A stretch of 8,689 bases of DNA from an uncultured Bacilli bacterium (lineage in GTDB: Bacteria; Bacillota_I; Bacilli_A; RF39; UBA660): positions 1-8,689 of the forward strand of contig CANQHT010000048.1 in the NCBI GenBank assembly GCA_947623705.1, written 5' to 3'. The position numbers and the translations under genes were made by a program. The notes beneath the pieces were generated by a model. It searched no databases. It had not been told where the DNA came from and worked only from the letters and a program-made list of their open reading frames with translations. Positions 7,156 through 8,689 of this stretch are shown here, in pieces. Every line of letters begins with the position of its first letter. The first letter of the stretch is position 1.

Positions 7156-8689
7156 ATGTTAAAGAAAAATTATAAATTATTGATAGGATTTATGTTAGGA
7201 CTAATAATATCTGTTACTGGAGTATATGCTGCTGAAACAATAATTGAAAGTATTAATGTTTCTTATGATAATAGTACAAGTGGAGGTAAGTATACAACAG
7301 TCCAAGAATCAATTGATGAGTTATATGAAAAATCGGGATTATTAAAGACTAATTGGGTAGATCCTACATTAAATGGAGCGGATCCCGTCTTAGAAGTTGC
7401 TGGAAGTAAAAAGAAATTAATTCCGGTAACTATTGATGATGATGGGACTGTCCATTATGCTAATTTAAAAACTAAATGGTATAATTATGCTAAAAAAGAA
7501 TGGGCAAATGCCGTTATCCTTGTTGATAAGAAGAAAGATGCCTACTCAACTGGCGATATCATAAACGAAAATGATATAGAAAGTTATTTTGTCTGGATAC
7601 CTAGATATAGTTATAAAATATGGGATATGGGTACTTATAATGGTGCCCCAAGATTAAAAGATTCATTAACAGATACGAATTATGAAACATCTCCCCAAAA
7701 TGCCTTCAATAGATCAAGAATAATTGATATCAAATTTGGTAATGTTAATACAAACAAAAAAATGACTGAAGGCCAAGCATCTTTAAATAATTATTATACC
7801 CATCCGGCATTTACTCTAGGAGATAAAGATTTAAATGGTATTTGGGTAGGTAAATTTGAAACAGGCTATAACCAAGATGGAGAAAATGGCGATTCATTTA
7901 CCATAGATAGTAATTGGACAATAGGTGGTGCTAATAAAAACGAAAATAAAAGTACAAGAATAATAGTCAAACCAAATGTCTACTCTTGGCGAAATAATAC
8001 TGTTCAAAATATGTTCTTGTCTGCTTATAATTATGACCGTACATTAGAAAGTCATATGATGAAGAATACGGAATGGGGAGCAGTAGCATATTTATCTCAT
8101 TCAGTATATGGATTAGGAGGAGAAGTAAACATCAATAACAATTCCAGTTATGTAACAGGATATGGTGCCGCCGCAGGAACGAAACAAGATACAAGACTTG
8201 GTACAACTGGAGCTGCCGCACCAACGAAAAACACTGATGTCACTCAATCTTATAATACTTTAGCAGGATACCTAGCAAGTACAACAGGAAATATTACTGG
8301 AGTATATGATATGTCAGGTGGAGCTTGGGAATATATGGCATCATATAAATCTGGTCAAGTAGGATCTAGTGGATTTGCAGATGATAAAGAGTTAACAACA
8401 ACTTATAAAAATTATGTTGATATTTATAGTGCAGATAGTGAAATAACAACTTACAATAAGAGAATCCTAGGAGATGCGACTGGAGAAATGGGGCCATTTT
8501 ATCAATACTTTGATGGCGATGGTACTGCCGGTGCAGGACAAACTGCTGGTACATTAAGATATCATAGTGCTTGGTATGTCGACAATTCGAACTTCGTAGA
8601 CACCAGTGGCCCGTGGTTCGGTCGAGGTGGCTATTACAATGACGGAGGTTTAGCCGGTCAGTTCAACTTCACTAGGAACACCGGTGCAG
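7156..8689 (+). CDS. Secreted/surface protein with FGE/C-type-lectin-like domain (3' truncated by window edge)
   Basis: The frame is open from ATG 7156 to the right edge: 511 codons plus one base, with no stop. Residues 1-25 are a signal peptide: KK near the N-terminus, hydrophobic core LLIGFMLGLIISVTGV, and a probable AxA-like cleavage at VYA|AE. Next comes TTVQESIDELYEKSG (47-61). Residues about 65-158 (WVDPTLNGADPVL...FVWIPRYSYKIWD) form a middle domain that I associate from memory with surface or phage-like proteins of gut Firmicutes. Residues about 300-511 look like a sulfatase-modifying-factor (FGE)/C-type-lectin fold: NTEWGAVAYLS (304-314), GNITGVYDMSGGAWEY (378-393), RGG (490-492). 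There is no cysteine in the visible part, so it cannot be an active formylglycine-generating enzyme. A ligand-binding display domain is more likely. The final ~37 codons shift sharply in composition (see the variable-region entry). The ATG at 7149 is rejected because its frame stops quickly. Expression is predicted to be controlled by the divergent XRE repressor. Confidence 0.85.
   Translation, partial: MLKKNYKLLIGFMLGLIISVTGVYAAETIIESINVSYDNSTSGGKYTTVQESIDELYEKSGLLKTNWVDPTLNGADPVLEVAGSKKKLIPVTIDDDGTVHYANLKTKWYNYAKKEWANAVILVDKKKDAYSTGDIINENDIESYFVWIPRYSYKIWDMGTYNGAPRLKDSLTDTNYETSPQNAFNRSRIIDIKFGNVNTNKKMTEGQASLNNYYTHPAFTLGDKDLNGIWVGKFETGYNQDGENGDSFTIDSNWTIGGANKNENKSTRIIVKPNVYSWRNNTVQNMFLSAYNYDRTLESHMMKNTEWGAVAYLSHSVYGLGGEVNINNNSSYVTGYGAAAGTKQDTRLGTTGAAAPTKNTDVTQSYNTLAGYLASTTGNITGVYDMSGGAWEYMASYKSGQVGSSGFADDKELTTTYKNYVDIYSADSEITTYNKRILGDATGEMGPFYQYFDGDGTAGAGQTAGTLRYHSAWYVDNSNFVDTSGPWFGRGGYYNDGGLAGQFNFTRNTGA
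8578..8689 (+). other. Candidate variable region (VR) of a diversity-generating retroelement target
   Basis: By hand count these 112 bases are about 54% GC, far above the rest of this very AT-rich window. Of 37 codons, 17 end in C (GTC, GAC, AAC, TTC, ACC, GGC, TAC, GCC), against roughly one in ten earlier in the same gene. All of these NNC codons can arise from AAC codons by substitution at adenines, which is what a DGR does when copying its template repeat. The region encodes the end of the lectin-like fold, residues 475-511, including FGRGGYYNDGG, which is where DGR variable residues lie. The 3' end, the initiation-of-mutagenic-homing site, the template repeat and the reverse transcriptase are not in the window, so the assignment is provisional. 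A recombined segment or a paralog cassette is the main alternative. Confidence 0.5.

Noticed and set aside
7149..7158. Upstream ATG at 7149 as start of the secreted protein gene
   Set aside because: It is in a different frame and hits a stop after eight codons. ATG 7156 gives a signal peptide and has correct ribosome-binding-site spacing.
8366..8554. Minus-strand ORF of 62 codons
   Set aside because: It is antisense to the secreted protein gene. The His/Gln/Tyr-rich composition is typical of a shadow frame.
1..8577. A DGR template repeat or reverse transcriptase inside the window
   Set aside because: I looked for a copy of the 8578-8689 segment and for a reverse-transcriptase-like protein. 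I see neither, so any DGR machinery must be outside.

Overview
This window is AT-rich chromosome from a low-GC Gram-positive bacterium. The best guess is an uncultured gut Bacilli lineage (RF39/Erysipelotrichia-like, Mollicutes-adjacent). The reasons are the strong A/T third-position bias, GGAG-type ribosome binding sites, tightly overlapping genes, and a secreted protein whose start (signal peptide, then a T-x-V-Q-x-[SA]-I-D-E-L-Y motif) I associate from memory with that group. Tryptophans in the genes are encoded by TGG and no gene contains an internal TGA, so the standard bacterial code fits. The taxonomic placement is an inference.

Layout. (a) 1-881: the 3' end of one coiled-coil gene and a complete gene for a coiled coil/two-membrane-helix/coiled coil protein, closed by a hairpin terminator. 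(b) 921-6820: a compact co-directional operon of four genes with three overlapping junctions: a small SAM-dependent methyltransferase, an RluA-family pseudouridine synthase, a long U32 'peptidase' of the RlhA/TrhP RNA-hydroxylation type, and the S1-domain RNA-binding factor Tex. It starts at a TATAAT promoter and ends at a strong bidirectional terminator. Its theme is RNA modification and RNA binding. (c) 6823-8689: a small XRE-family repressor gene on the minus strand, divergent from a large secreted protein gene that runs off the right edge.

The last region is the most interesting. The 99-bp gap between the divergent genes holds two back-to-back sigma-A-type promoters whose -35 hexamers overlap. 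Each has a near-identical 16-bp palindromic operator in its -35/-10 spacer. This looks like a switch in which the XRE protein represses itself and the secreted protein together. The secreted protein is cysteine-free and ends (as far as visible) in a formylglycine-generating-enzyme/C-type-lectin-like domain. Its last ~37 visible codons change abruptly from AT-rich to about 54% GC, with nearly half ending in C and most of those of NNC type. That is the signature expected of the variable region of a diversity-generating retroelement (DGR), in which template AAC codons are randomised at adenines. The template repeat and reverse transcriptase are not in the window. If present they should lie just beyond the right edge, or elsewhere in the genome. 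The combination, a repressor-controlled, possibly hypervariable surface protein, is the candidate system here. The DGR part is an inference from composition and fold, not a demonstrated element.
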